In this document: positions 1-7,885 of the stretch, in pieces | How the letters are laid out: every line of letters begins with the position of its first letter | How positions within the stretch are numbered: the stretch's first letter is position 1 | NCBI GenBank assembly: GCA_028283765.1 | Contig: JAPWJY010000008.1 | Coordinates: 1,493,001 to 1,557,000 of the forward strand | Source of the DNA: Parvibaculaceae bacterium | GTDB taxonomy: Bacteria > Pseudomonadota > Alphaproteobacteria > Parvibaculales > Parvibaculaceae | DNA length: 64,000 bases | Direction of reading: 5' to 3' | Position numbers and translations under genes: made by a program | The notes under the pieces: model-generated | The model's database searches: none | What the model saw: the letters and a program-made list of their open reading frames with translations, nothing else | What the model was told of the DNA's origin: nothing

Positions 1-263
1 GCGATACCAAGAATCCAGGTGGAAAGCTCTGATTGATGCCGAAAATTCCTGAGCGACCGGAAGGCTTCAAAAAATGTTTGCTGAGCCAGATCCTCTGCAT
101 CTGCATGGTTTCTTATCTTCCGTGATATGAACAGACGGACTCTGCGCTGCTGTGTTCTGGAGAAGTGTGCAAATTCACGCTCCAGACTGTTCATCTCGGA
201 TGCATTCGGAACAATAAATTCAAGAGGGGTCCGAGCGTCGTCCTTGTGCGCTATCCTGCCCAA
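1..263 (-). CDS. ECF sigma factor, HrpL-like (partial, cut by window edge)
   Basis: The minus strand encodes the N-terminal ~87 residues of an extracytoplasmic-function sigma-70 factor; the gene continues beyond base 1. The visible part is region 2: the sequence NHADAEDLAQQTFFEAF matches conserved region 2.1-2.2, and STWILGI matches the end of region 2.4, which reads the -10 element. I place the start at a TTG (bases 263-261) because a perfect AGGAGG lies five bases upstream; an in-frame ATG at 194 is the alternative. Plant-pathogen T3SS clusters are controlled by the ECF sigma HrpL, and this gene lies next to a T3SS whose units carry hrp-box-like sequences, so a HrpL-like role is likely. Region 4 is not visible, so the subgroup cannot be fixed. 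Confidence 0.85.
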   Translation of the reverse strand, partial: MGRIAHKDDARTPLEFIVPNASEMNSLEREFAHFSRTQQRRVRLFISRKIRNHADAEDLAQQTFFEAFRSLRNFRHQSELSTWILGI

Positions 264-379
264 TTTTGCCTCCTGCCGCGATGCCAGATTGAGGCCTTCC
301 CTCTTGTTAAGGTTAACAACCCTCCATTAAGAAAGAGTGAGTTTCCCGGTCACGGAAATCATCTTTAGAACGGAAATAA

Positions 380-2626
380 TCAATTCCCATATTTCCTTGC
401 CGTAAACACGGAAAGCCGCGACAGGTCGGTATCCTTATTCCCTTCAAGGACATATGAAAGGAGAGGTTTCGCGTCTTTCAGAATCTGAATCTTTTGGCCG
501 CCACGTATCGTAAATTCAGGATCACTTTCCAGCCTCTCCTGAACCTGCTCAAGGAGACGATAAGCCCTTGCCCCAAAGAACCAGCCCATATCCCCGGCCA
601 TCGCTGGGTTGATATATGCAAGAACCTCATGACAACGGCGTAAGCCCGGCAACGCCGAATTGAAGCGCTCTATATTCTGTTCAAGTGAATATGCGCGTGT
701 CGAGCTGTCTATCAGGGTATTGCGCGCCCAGATCCCAATCCGCAAAGACAGATAATTCTGAAGAAGACTCCTGACAGGATAAGAGGGATTTTTACCAGCC
801 TCATCGAGATGAACTTTTATCTTTTCAAGACGCCGAGCAATGTCGAGCAGACGGCCAGGTTCAGGTATGCCATCTTCCATGACCAGGGCATTAAGATCGC
901 GCGCATCAAATGAATCAGGAATCTGGTTTGCAAAATTTTCCAGCATATCAAGTGAGGCGCGCAGATTCGGATCCAGCACTACACCATCGCTTCCCGCCCT
1001 GACAAAAATGAACTCGCCTGATGGAAGCTGCTGCTCCAGAAGTATTGCCTGCTCTTTTTTTATCTGTTTACAGATTGATTCTTTTAATATCGCGCGTTCA
1101 GGTGGATCGTAGCTATCCCACAAAGGCATATAATCAATATCTCCGCATCCCTTCGACAAAAGATGAGCCCGGGGTGCGGCAAGCTGATCACGCGCCATGA
1201 TCAGCAGATTGAAAAATGCCGTCCAGTCCTGGAGTTTTTCGTCGCCAGTCCCCTCCGTCCGAGCAAATCTCAAGCCATAGGCGAATTTATCGACAACAGG
1301 CATCGCCTCTTTCACGGTCAGCCCGTCAAGCCATGTTTTAATAATCCGGTCACGTAAATCCAGGCTGGAGATCCCAGCAGACTTCAGCCTGGGACTTTCT
1401 GCAGCAAGGAGCGTCATTATTTCCTTGCGTATCCAGTTCCGTTCCAGAAATCCCAGATCCAGATTTCGCCCCCCGGCCTGACGCATGAAACCCCGCATGG
1501 TCATCATCGCCACGGCTTCATCAGATCCCGCCAGGCGACTGAATGCGCGCGCCTCCCGTCCAAGTAGCGCAGCCCGCGCAAGCGGATCTGCAAGGCCTGC
1601 ATCGGCATTATTGGTCGTCAGACTGGAAATGACAGGACCCAACCGCTCCTTGACAAGATTGCGCAATCTTTCACTGAGATTACCGGCCAAAGGGGATAAA
1701 GCATTTATATATCCACTTGAAACCCATGTTTCTGTTCTGACCAGTACGGCAAGGGCCGTCAGCTCTTCAGGCGAAGGTTTTTCATTTGTCTCTTCCCTCT
1801 CATCTGCATTCAATCGATGAGAGAGAAATCCGGCGTTATGAAGGAGGTATTCATCTATGATCCTGCCCTGCTGGACAGTCTGCCATCCCCCAAACATAGC
1901 CAGTAACAGAACAAGACTAATGATGGCGACGAACAAGTATGAAGGAACAGATTCCAGCAACCGTCGCAAAAACCCCGACCGGAGAAGAAGCCTTGGTCCA
2001 ACAGAGTTGTCAAGAAACCTCCACTCTCTGGAACGGGACGCGTGTACATATGGCGTGACTGATTGCGGCACTTTATCCGCTTCAAAAGATAATTCGATTG
2101 AGCCAATGTCCGTACAGGCAAGCAAGTTGCGGATCAAAGGAAACAGTTTCTGGTCAAGGACTTCCATAAGGTGTAGGCGGAACAAAAACACAGGATCAGG
2201 GAATATGATTTTTGATCTACATAACATTTCCTCCATGTTCCGGCACAAGTTTTCATACGCCCACCTGACATCCTGAGCAGCCGATGAACGAAAGAAACAA
2301 ACATTGTTCAGTGCTTGTATGTCAGCAGACATGATCCTGCCTGCTCCCGGTAATGAACCAAGACCATAGAGAACCATACAGCAGGGAAGAATTGGTGCGT
2401 GTTCGCCTGTTTTTCGGGACGCAGCCATAATTTGAGCCGGTAGTAACGGATCTTGCACGAGCTCCGTAATATTGATGAGAAACTGTATGCCCCCGTCAGG
2501 AGCGACGTTTTCTATTCCAGCCTGATAATGGATGGGCTGCAGCTGGGTGGAAATCCAGATTCCTTTGTCGCCTTGCATATCAATCCAGCTATCTCCCTTA
2601 CCTGGAAGAAATAAGGTCGAGGGCAT
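380..2626 (-). CDS. TssM/IcmF-like inner-membrane protein lacking the P-loop
   Basis: A 748-residue protein that reads as a degenerate TssM/IcmF. The N-terminus begins where the IcmF NTPase domain normally has its G3/Walker B strand (GDSWIDMQGDKGIWIST, residues ~11-27, against the family pattern DWWF-DEAVLIDTAGRY). It continues through the strand GGIQFLINITELVQD (~45-59) and PILPCCMVLYGLGSLPGAG (~78-96), which sits where IcmF proteins have PVYVLVTKxDLLPGF. The P-loop and first two transmembrane helices of normal TssM are absent and TKxD is lost. A hydrophobic helix at ~231-249 matches the third TssM membrane helix; the rest would be periplasmic. The gene overlaps the upstream TssL-like gene by 29 bases. 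It is not a recognised T3SS component, and remote homology needs a profile search. Confidence 0.6.
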   Translation of the reverse strand: MPSTLFLPGKGDSWIDMQGDKGIWISTQLQPIHYQAGIENVAPDGGIQFLINITELVQDPLLPAQIMAASRKTGEHAPILPCCMVLYGLGSLPGAGRIMSADIQALNNVCFFRSSAAQDVRWAYENLCRNMEEMLCRSKIIFPDPVFLFRLHLMEVLDQKLFPLIRNLLACTDIGSIELSFEADKVPQSVTPYVHASRSREWRFLDNSVGPRLLLRSGFLRRLLESVPSYLFVAIISLVLLLAMFGGWQTVQQGRIIDEYLLHNAGFLSHRLNADEREETNEKPSPEELTALAVLVRTETWVSSGYINALSPLAGNLSERLRNLVKERLGPVISSLTTNNADAGLADPLARAALLGREARAFSRLAGSDEAVAMMTMRGFMRQAGGRNLDLGFLERNWIRKEIMTLLAAESPRLKSAGISSLDLRDRIIKTWLDGLTVKEAMPVVDKFAYGLRFARTEGTGDEKLQDWTAFFNLLIMARDQLAAPRAHLLSKGCGDIDYMPLWDSYDPPERAILKESICKQIKKEQAILLEQQLPSGEFIFVRAGSDGVVLDPNLRASLDMLENFANQIPDSFDARDLNALVMEDGIPEPGRLLDIARRLEKIKVHLDEAGKNPSYPVRSLLQNYLSLRIGIWARNTLIDSSTRAYSLEQNIERFNSALPGLRRCHEVLAYINPAMAGDMGWFFGARAYRLLEQVQERLESDPEFTIRGGQKIQILKDAKPLLSYVLEGNKDTDLSRLSVFTARKYGN

Positions 2627-3395
2627 CGGATATTTCTTTCATTGCCCAAAAATGACTCAAAGCAACAAATGCAGTCGCGACAAAACATACATATGCAACA
2701 TTCCTTACTGATCTTGTATACTTTCCCTTGCCTCTATATGGAGACTTGAAATCACGGTCAGTCGTTAATGGATAAATCCCTTTTGCGGGGCATCTGACTT
2801 CAATAAAATTTTCGAAATTTCTGGTTTGCATAAAGAACAGAGTTGGAAAACCCATATCTATTAATGCGGAGACAAAATCCAGAAACTCACTGTCAGCGCT
2901 CTGGAAGAGCTTCTCACATGCCTGCACAAGTCGTTCCGACAAGACGGATTCCCCAAAAATCTGCAGGCTTAACGTATGGTGTATCCAGATGAAAAGATGC
3001 CCGGCCGGAAGCAATCGGCAAATTGCCAGATCAAGATATGCGACAACAAGCCGGGCGGCACAAAATTCCCGTAGCTTGAAGCGACCCACCTTACTCAATG
3101 GATACTCAATCCATAGCCCCTCTTCTCCAGCCGTCGTATCAAGGCAAAAGAAATGCCCAACCAGAGACACAAGGTGATTACCGATATCCTTTACCCTCTC
3201 ACCACATAACAAGAAATCCAGAGATTTCGGCAATCCATTTTTTGATATGCCAAAATCCGCCCCATCAGTCTGCTGATGCCAGTCATTACCGCTGAAAAAG
3301 ATCAGATATCCGAGACAATCGAAAAGCCGACTGCGCAGGCCGGACCGGGAACCTGCCTCCAAACTGGACTCTGGCAACCAGATCATATCATGCAA
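2598..3395 (-). CDS. TssL/DotU-like C-tail-anchored protein
   Basis: A 265-residue protein with a soluble helical domain and one transmembrane segment near the C-terminus (~232-250), the topology of TssL/DotU. Residues ~110-183 follow the DotU pattern: FCAARLVVAYLDLAIC resembles ARYALCAALDE, then W-x2-HTLSLQIFGES-x3-ERLVQACEKL resembles W-x2-QSLL-x-FHGE-x2-GE-x-FF-x2-L, then a helix ending in MGF resembles LGFEG. It overlaps the end of sctF by 8 bases and the TssM-like gene by 29 bases, so the three are probably translationally coupled. Gene order (tssL before tssM) is as in type VI secretion clusters, but no other T6SS gene is visible. The catalytic role, if any, is unknown. Confidence 0.55.
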   Translation of the reverse strand: MHDMIWLPESSLEAGSRSGLRSRLFDCLGYLIFFSGNDWHQQTDGADFGISKNGLPKSLDFLLCGERVKDIGNHLVSLVGHFFCLDTTAGEEGLWIEYPLSKVGRFKLREFCAARLVVAYLDLAICRLLPAGHLFIWIHHTLSLQIFGESVLSERLVQACEKLFQSADSEFLDFVSALIDMGFPTLFFMQTRNFENFIEVRCPAKGIYPLTTDRDFKSPYRGKGKYTRSVRNVAYVCFVATAFVALSHFWAMKEISDALDLISSR

Positions 3396-3606
3396 AGCGT
3401 GAAATGATCTTTGTAGAGATGTCGCTCATAACCTTGATCAGGGTGCTTTTGAAATCGATGATACGTGTCCACAGACTCATCTTGGCCTGATATTCAATCA
3501 TCTGACCTGGATCATTAACATTCAGATTTTTCATTTCCGACATAACAGACTGCTCTGCCTGGTCAAGACGTGGCGTCAGCGTATTGATAATCGCATCAAA
3601 AGACAT
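3388..3606 (-). CDS. sctF: T3SS needle subunit SctF (YscF-like)
   Basis: A 72-residue helical protein of needle-subunit size. The central NDPGQMIEYQAKMSLWT resembles the needle-family turn and second helix (D-P-x2-ll-x-lq-x2-m-x2-w), and the C-terminal half is one amphipathic helix (STLIKVMSDISTKIISRF) as in YscF, MxiH and PrgI. SctF polymerises into the extracellular needle. It lies between the YscE-like chaperone gene and the TssL-like gene in the sctD operon; its stop codon overlaps the next start. Cys is absent, as usual in needle proteins. Confidence 0.82.
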   Translation of the reverse strand: MSFDAIINTLTPRLDQAEQSVMSEMKNLNVNDPGQMIEYQAKMSLWTRIIDFKSTLIKVMSDISTKIISRFA

Positions 3607-3627
3607 AATGGTTTTTCCTCATACCCT

Positions 3628-3876
3628 TCATGATTCAAAGAAGGTGGCCGGCGATCGTCTGTAAGAAAGAATAATCTGCCGTGCAGCCTTGCAGGCGTTC
3701 AGAAGTTTTAAAATATAGGTGCGATCGTCAGGTACAGGATTTCCCTGCAACTGGCTTTGGAAATTGTCTTCGGCCGCACTCAGGATACCAAGAATCTCCC
3801 GCCTGACATCTCCCGCCTCGTCGTTCCAGAGCTTACGTTCAAGCTCCGTCAGATGAATGGGTGTATCATCTAACAT
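3628..3876 (-). CDS. YscE/PscE-like needle chaperone
   Basis: An 82-residue protein predicted to form a helical hairpin: a first helix around VRREILGILSAAEDNFQSQL, a loop containing NPVPDD, and a second helix TYILKLLNACKAARQIILSY. This is the layout of YscE/PscE/EscE, small cytosolic proteins that with SctG keep the needle subunit monomeric before export. The gene sits directly upstream of sctF, as yscE does upstream of yscF in Yersinia (yscD-E-F). Sequence identity in this family is low, so the call rests on size, fold and position. Confidence 0.6.
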   Translation of the reverse strand: MLDDTPIHLTELERKLWNDEAGDVRREILGILSAAEDNFQSQLQGNPVPDDRTYILKLLNACKAARQIILSYRRSPATFFES

Positions 3877-3879
3877 CTG

Positions 3880-5160
3880 TTACTCCAGTTTCTGGAGAAA
3901 CTCCTCGTTTCGCCAACGTATCTTCACTGAACTCTCATTGAGCGAAACAAGCTGGAATCCTGGCGCCAGAGCCCCACCCACCATGACGCGCCTCCCCAGA
4001 GAAGTCATAACGGACGGGATTGGTCCCATGGTGATGCTCCTGATTGAAAATGGAATTTCTGATTGGGGCGGCGAAAACAGAACCTGAAATGAAATATTCT
4101 TCCCCGCTCTTGATTCATAAGTGGACCGGATATTCTGCCATATCCTGCGCTCGGTATCGTTTGGTGTTCCAGTTACAACCAGATTTTTCTGATCGCCGGA
4201 GACATGGACATTTTTTTCAAGACCTTCAGCCTTTATTTCATCAGCCAACAGATCTGCAACAGCATCACCTGTGATGACGCGCGAATCGTCAATTCGGCTG
4301 ACACCAGCAACGCTACTGCGAATATCATCTGTCATGTCGTTCAATCTCATGCGCGTAGCAATATATCCGGAGAGAGAAATGACATGTGGCTCCAATATGG
4401 AAACACTGATATCGGCATCATATAAACTGGCAACCTCCTGGACCGTCCTGAAAATATCCTCATCAGAAGACAGATTGAATTCTGTTCTTATGCCTTTCAT
4501 CTCCATTTCTTTTTTCAAACTCAGAATCTGGGCATCCGATTGAACAGTCCCCTCAACCAGGAAAGACTTTTTCGCGGTTTGCCGGGCAGATATCCGGTCT
4601 CCAAAACCAAGATCAGAAATATGTGTCTGAATAAGCGAAAGGGGAGTTACAGCAGAAGGATATGAAACGGAGGCTTCAACATTATCCATATATCCATTGG
4701 CGCTGATGACCAGAACCATACAGATAATCCCTCCGATGACAGATGTTCCCGCCAAGATTCGCATAGTGCGTTTTCTTTCTGGCACGAGATCTGAAACATC
4801 CCGAAAATCACAGTTTTTGCCTCGAAAATTCTCCCCATCGTCTTCCGTTATGCTGTTTACCGTCCCATTCAGAAGCTGCGGATCGAGATACCATCTTTCT
4901 CCGCGGCCCAGACAAAGTGTTATGTCTGCAATACAAAATGGCTGAAATGGGGAAATGTCACGAGGATCATCATACTCGGAAAATAGCGTGAAGTGACCAT
5001 TCGCATTATTGAGAATAAAGATACGCCCATGAATCTCAACGGACCTAAGAATGATGTCACATTCATCGCTCTCCCCAATCCGGATTCTATCGGAGTGGAG
5101 AGCACATTTTGCTCCCCTCTGCTCCCCGTCAATAACCAGGATTTCCCAGCTTCCATCCAT
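3880..5160 (-). CDS. sctD: T3SS inner-membrane ring protein SctD
   Basis: A 426-residue single-pass membrane protein. The N-terminal ~100 residues form an FHA-like cytoplasmic domain (DRIRIGESDECDIIL resembles the FHA strand pair). A transmembrane helix follows at ~135-156. The periplasmic part carries successive BON/ring-building modules (for example around DDIRSSVAGVSRIDDSRVITG). SctD forms the outer of the two inner-membrane rings of the injectisome. It heads the minus-strand operon that continues with the YscE-like gene, sctF and the TssL/TssM-like genes. It is divergent from sctC across a 297-base gap; I found no convincing hrp-box sequence for it. Confidence 0.85.
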   Translation of the reverse strand: MDGSWEILVIDGEQRGAKCALHSDRIRIGESDECDIILRSVEIHGRIFILNNANGHFTLFSEYDDPRDISPFQPFCIADITLCLGRGERWYLDPQLLNGTVNSITEDDGENFRGKNCDFRDVSDLVPERKRTMRILAGTSVIGGIICMVLVISANGYMDNVEASVSYPSAVTPLSLIQTHISDLGFGDRISARQTAKKSFLVEGTVQSDAQILSLKKEMEMKGIRTEFNLSSDEDIFRTVQEVASLYDADISVSILEPHVISLSGYIATRMRLNDMTDDIRSSVAGVSRIDDSRVITGDAVADLLADEIKAEGLEKNVHVSGDQKNLVVTGTPNDTERRIWQNIRSTYESRAGKNISFQVLFSPPQSEIPFSIRSITMGPIPSVMTSLGRRVMVGGALAPGFQLVSLNESSVKIRWRNEEFLQKLE

Positions 5161-5457
5161 GATTTATGCATCCCGACAAGTGTTCATGAACTACGCCCTG
5201 GAAGCATTCGATCGACATCGCTATATGGCAATGTCTTCTGTCATGCCCACAATTATTGACCCATTTGGTTAATGCAACCTTAAGGAAAAACTGGAGCACG
5301 TTTTAAAGGAAAAAGACCTCAATAAAATTTCTAGTGAATCTCTCCTTTCGAAACACAATTATCCATTTCTAAAATTTCTTTGCAGTATTTTTACTGTTTC
5401 CCCTCATATTGAACTTATTATGACGTAGACGTCTTATCTCTTTATCGGTCTTATGAT
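5161..5457. promoter_or_regulatory. Divergent sctD/sctC intergenic region
   Basis: A 297-base, AT-rich gap between divergently transcribed sctD and sctC. It must hold promoters for both. A weak ECF-type promoter candidate for sctC lies at its right end (listed separately). I see no clear promoter for sctD, no strong inverted repeat and no credible small gene. Confidence 0.5.
5410..5437 (+). promoter_or_regulatory. Weak hrp-box-like promoter candidate before sctC
   Basis: TGAACT is followed after 15 bases by GTCTTAT, ending 20 bases before the sctC start. The -35 part fits the GAAC core of ECF and hrp-box promoters, but the -10 part lacks the CAC of the hrp box; it contains GTC instead, as some ECF promoters do. 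Lower confidence than the three other candidates. Confidence 0.3.
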
Positions 5458-7110
5458 ATGCATTCCTTTCGTCCATCTGCCGCTCATATAGGGCGGTCAT
5501 ATGGAAACCATCAGATCCCGTCTGTTTTCGCTGTCTTTATTATTTTTTTCATTTTGATTTATGCCAGCTGCGCAACACAACGTCTTGCCGCCGCCGAAAT
5601 GCCGTGGCCTGATGCTAGCTATGCTTATCGCTCGTCCGGCGAGGATATTCAGACAACATTAAAAAACTTCGCCAATAATTTTGGAATCCGCGTCAGCATT
5701 TCATCTCGTATCCATGGCCAGGTTGAAGGGCGGTTTCTCTCTGCCACACCAACCGAATTCCTTGAGCGCCTTGCCACGACCTATGCCCTTAACTGGTTTA
5801 CCTATGGCGGAACCTTATATGTCAATTCCAAAACAGACACCATTCAACGCATCATCAAGGTTGGACAAGCTGATAGTTTACGGCTGAAAACAGCACTTCT
5901 GGGCCTTGGGATTCTCCAGGAAAAATTCGGCTGGGGCGAATTACCCGATCGAGGGGTCGTCATCATTTCCGGCCCGCCAGCCTATGTCGATCTTGTGATC
6001 AAGACAGTTTCCGGATTACCAATCGATCGTCCAGCGGACTTTGAAATGCAGGTGTTCAAACTCAAATATGCTTTTGCCGATGATCGCACCTATAATTATC
6101 GTGACCTTCAGGTGCGTGTGCCCGGCATTGCCACCATCCTGCAAAATTTGATAACCGGCAATGGCCCCATCGGCACCCAGATCGTTCCCTTGCCCTCCCA
6201 CACCCGTCAGGTGACGGACATCAATCTTGACGATAAAAATGGCAGGCAAAACTCTACGCAAGGTGCAGGACCAAATGTGCTGCCCAATCCCGTTTTCCAG
6301 AATGACAGCCTTGTGAATGCAGCCCCATTCAACAATCCTGAGCATAATTCAATTGCGACAATACAGGCCGATGTGCGCCTTAATGCCATCATCATAAAGG
6401 ATCGTCCGGAAAATATCCGGATCTATCAAAACCTGATCGCCGAACTGGACGTTCCCGCTTCTCTGATCGAAATTGAAGCAACGATCATTGATGTCAACAC
6501 AGGAGATCTGCAAAGGCTCGGCATTGGCTGGCCCGGTGAAGCTCGCGTCTCATTCTCCGGTGGCCCACGTCTGACTACCCTCGTTGAGGGCGCCCAGGCT
6601 ACCTTCTTTGTGAAACTACAGGCGCTCGCACAAGAAAACCGGGCTGAAATCCTTTCACGACCGTCCATTCTTACCATTGATAATCTTCAGGCGCTGATCG
6701 ATCTCAGCCAGACAATCAACATCAAGGTACAAGGCGAGCGGGTAGCCCAGCTTGTTGAAATCTCAACAGGAACAATGCTCAGAATTACGCCGCATCTTAT
6801 CAAGCGACGCGGCACGCCAAACGACATTCAACTTTCAGTTGATATCACAGATGGCGTCTTTACGCCCAACGTCGAAAAAGGAGAAGTGCCCATTATAGAC
6901 GAGAACAAGGTGAATACACAGGCGATCGTAAGCGACCATCAAAGTCTTCTGATTGCTGGATATACAAAATCTGAAAACTCTCAGGTCGAAAGCGGCGTAC
7001 CGCTTCTAAAGGATATTCCAATGTTGGGTGGACTCTTCAAATCGGTAGAAGAAAGGACAAGCAAACGCCAACGTATTTATCTGATTACTCCCACGGTTGT
7101 CCGCTTATGA
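5458..7110 (+). CDS. sctC: T3SS outer-membrane secretin SctC
   Basis: A 550-residue secretin that forms the outer-membrane ring through which the needle passes. It has a long N-terminal signal sequence (hydrophobic core ~22-38). A short N0/STN-type domain follows (GEDIQTTLKNFANNFGIRV), then N1-type ring modules with a spacer. The C-terminal secretin barrel ends with the diagnostic VPLLKDIPMLGGLF at ~514-527. The N-domain resembles HrcC/EscC in carrying the phrase VEGRFLSATPTEFLERLA. No pilotin gene is obvious nearby. The start has no strong ribosome-binding site and leaves a very short leader. Confidence 0.93.
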   Translation: MHSFRPSAAHIGRSYGNHQIPSVFAVFIIFFILIYASCATQRLAAAEMPWPDASYAYRSSGEDIQTTLKNFANNFGIRVSISSRIHGQVEGRFLSATPTEFLERLATTYALNWFTYGGTLYVNSKTDTIQRIIKVGQADSLRLKTALLGLGILQEKFGWGELPDRGVVIISGPPAYVDLVIKTVSGLPIDRPADFEMQVFKLKYAFADDRTYNYRDLQVRVPGIATILQNLITGNGPIGTQIVPLPSHTRQVTDINLDDKNGRQNSTQGAGPNVLPNPVFQNDSLVNAAPFNNPEHNSIATIQADVRLNAIIIKDRPENIRIYQNLIAELDVPASLIEIEATIIDVNTGDLQRLGIGWPGEARVSFSGGPRLTTLVEGAQATFFVKLQALAQENRAEILSRPSILTIDNLQALIDLSQTINIKVQGERVAQLVEISTGTMLRITPHLIKRRGTPNDIQLSVDITDGVFTPNVEKGEVPIIDENKVNTQAIVSDHQSLLIAGYTKSENSQVESGVPLLKDIPMLGGLFKSVEERTSKRQRIYLITPTVVRL

Positions 7111-7231
7111 AAAGCGAACCGAATTATGAATCCAGGCAACACATGATGTGATCGTTGAAGGATTACAGTCGAGTTTCCCATATTTCCACCGAAGTCCTCT
7201 CACCTGGAATGATCATATAGCCTACTCTTTT

Positions 7232-7259
7232 CGAAACAGATTTATGCTCGATCCACAGA
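7232..7259 (+). promoter_or_regulatory. hrp-box-like promoter before the CesT-type chaperone gene
   Basis: CGAAAC, 15 bases, then CCACAGA. This matches the HrpL-dependent hrp box (GGAACC, 15-16 bases, CCACNNA) completely in the -10 half and at four of six -35 positions. It ends 43 bases before the start codon at 7303. It suggests the chaperone gene is transcribed separately from sctC under the ECF sigma factor. Confidence 0.5.
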
Positions 7260-7302
7260 CATCATCATATTCAGGATACTGAATGAAGGGTAATGATCAA
7301 AA

Positions 7303-7794
7303 ATGACATCTGAAGAAAAAGCGACGGCGCTTCTCAAGGAATTTGGCGACCTTATTTCAATTGGGCAACTTTCTTTTAATGAAGATCAGAATTGCCCATT
7401 GATATATAACGACAACATCTATCTGAGTATCAGTTTTGATCCAGAATCGGATACAATGGTGCTTTCCGCCTATGTTGCTCATTACCCTCAACACAATATA
7501 GAGACGGTTCTAAAAACAGTGCTGGAAGCCAACTATTTCTGGCTTGGCACAATGGGTGCGACCCTGGCCATTGACAGTGAATCCGGACGGCTTGCACTCA
7601 TGTCACGCATCCAGCTCGATAATCTCGATGTATCCACATTTCATATGAATATCCAGACGTTCGTCGAGTCCGTCGAGGCCTGGATGGAGATGATCTCAAC
7701 TACCGAGACCGATACCTCGGCTCTCCTGTCGCCACAGAATGATCGTCAGCTTGCCCGAAATACCACCCAGATGAATCTCAGAGATCACGTATAA
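7303..7794 (+). CDS. CesT/SycE-type T3SS chaperone
   Basis: A 163-residue acidic protein with the class I T3SS chaperone pattern: an N-terminal helix (ATALLKEFGDLISIGQLSFNED), a beta strand set (NIYLSISFDPESDTMVLSAYVA), a helix that pairs in the dimer (ETVLKTVLEANYFWLGT), two more strands (GATLAIDSESGRLALMSRI) and a C-terminal helix with FVESVEAWMEMI. Such chaperones bind the secretion signal region of effectors, or multiple effectors when of the CesT type. No effector gene lies beside it; it may serve effectors encoded elsewhere. It has its own promoter candidate and is followed by a terminator. Confidence 0.8.
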   Translation: MTSEEKATALLKEFGDLISIGQLSFNEDQNCPLIYNDNIYLSISFDPESDTMVLSAYVAHYPQHNIETVLKTVLEANYFWLGTMGATLAIDSESGRLALMSRIQLDNLDVSTFHMNIQTFVESVEAWMEMISTTETDTSALLSPQNDRQLARNTTQMNLRDHV

Positions 7795-7838
7795 ATTTTA
7801 ATATTCCTGGTAGATCCGCCTTTGCGAATATAGATAAA

Positions 7839-7875
7839 GCCCCGATTTTCTTCCAAAATCCGGGGCCGATTTTTT
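7839..7875 (+). terminator. Rho-independent terminator after the chaperone gene
   Basis: The arms GCCCCGATTTT and AAAATCCGGGGC form a GC-rich stem with one bulged base around a CTTCC loop, followed by CGATTTTTT. It ends the plus-strand sctC/chaperone side and separates it from convergent sctV (stop at 7886). The minus-strand version lacks a good T-tract. Confidence 0.75.
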
Positions 7876-7885
7876 GGGCGTAAAG

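Noticed and set aside
380..3395. A type VI secretion locus
   Set aside because: Only TssL- and TssM-like proteins are present; no tssB/C, tssK, hcp, vgrG or clpV genes, and the genes are embedded in a T3SS operon.
5161..5300. hrp-box promoter for sctD
   Set aside because: On the minus strand no GAAC-like -35 with a CAC-like -10 at 15-16 bases could be found before the sctD start.
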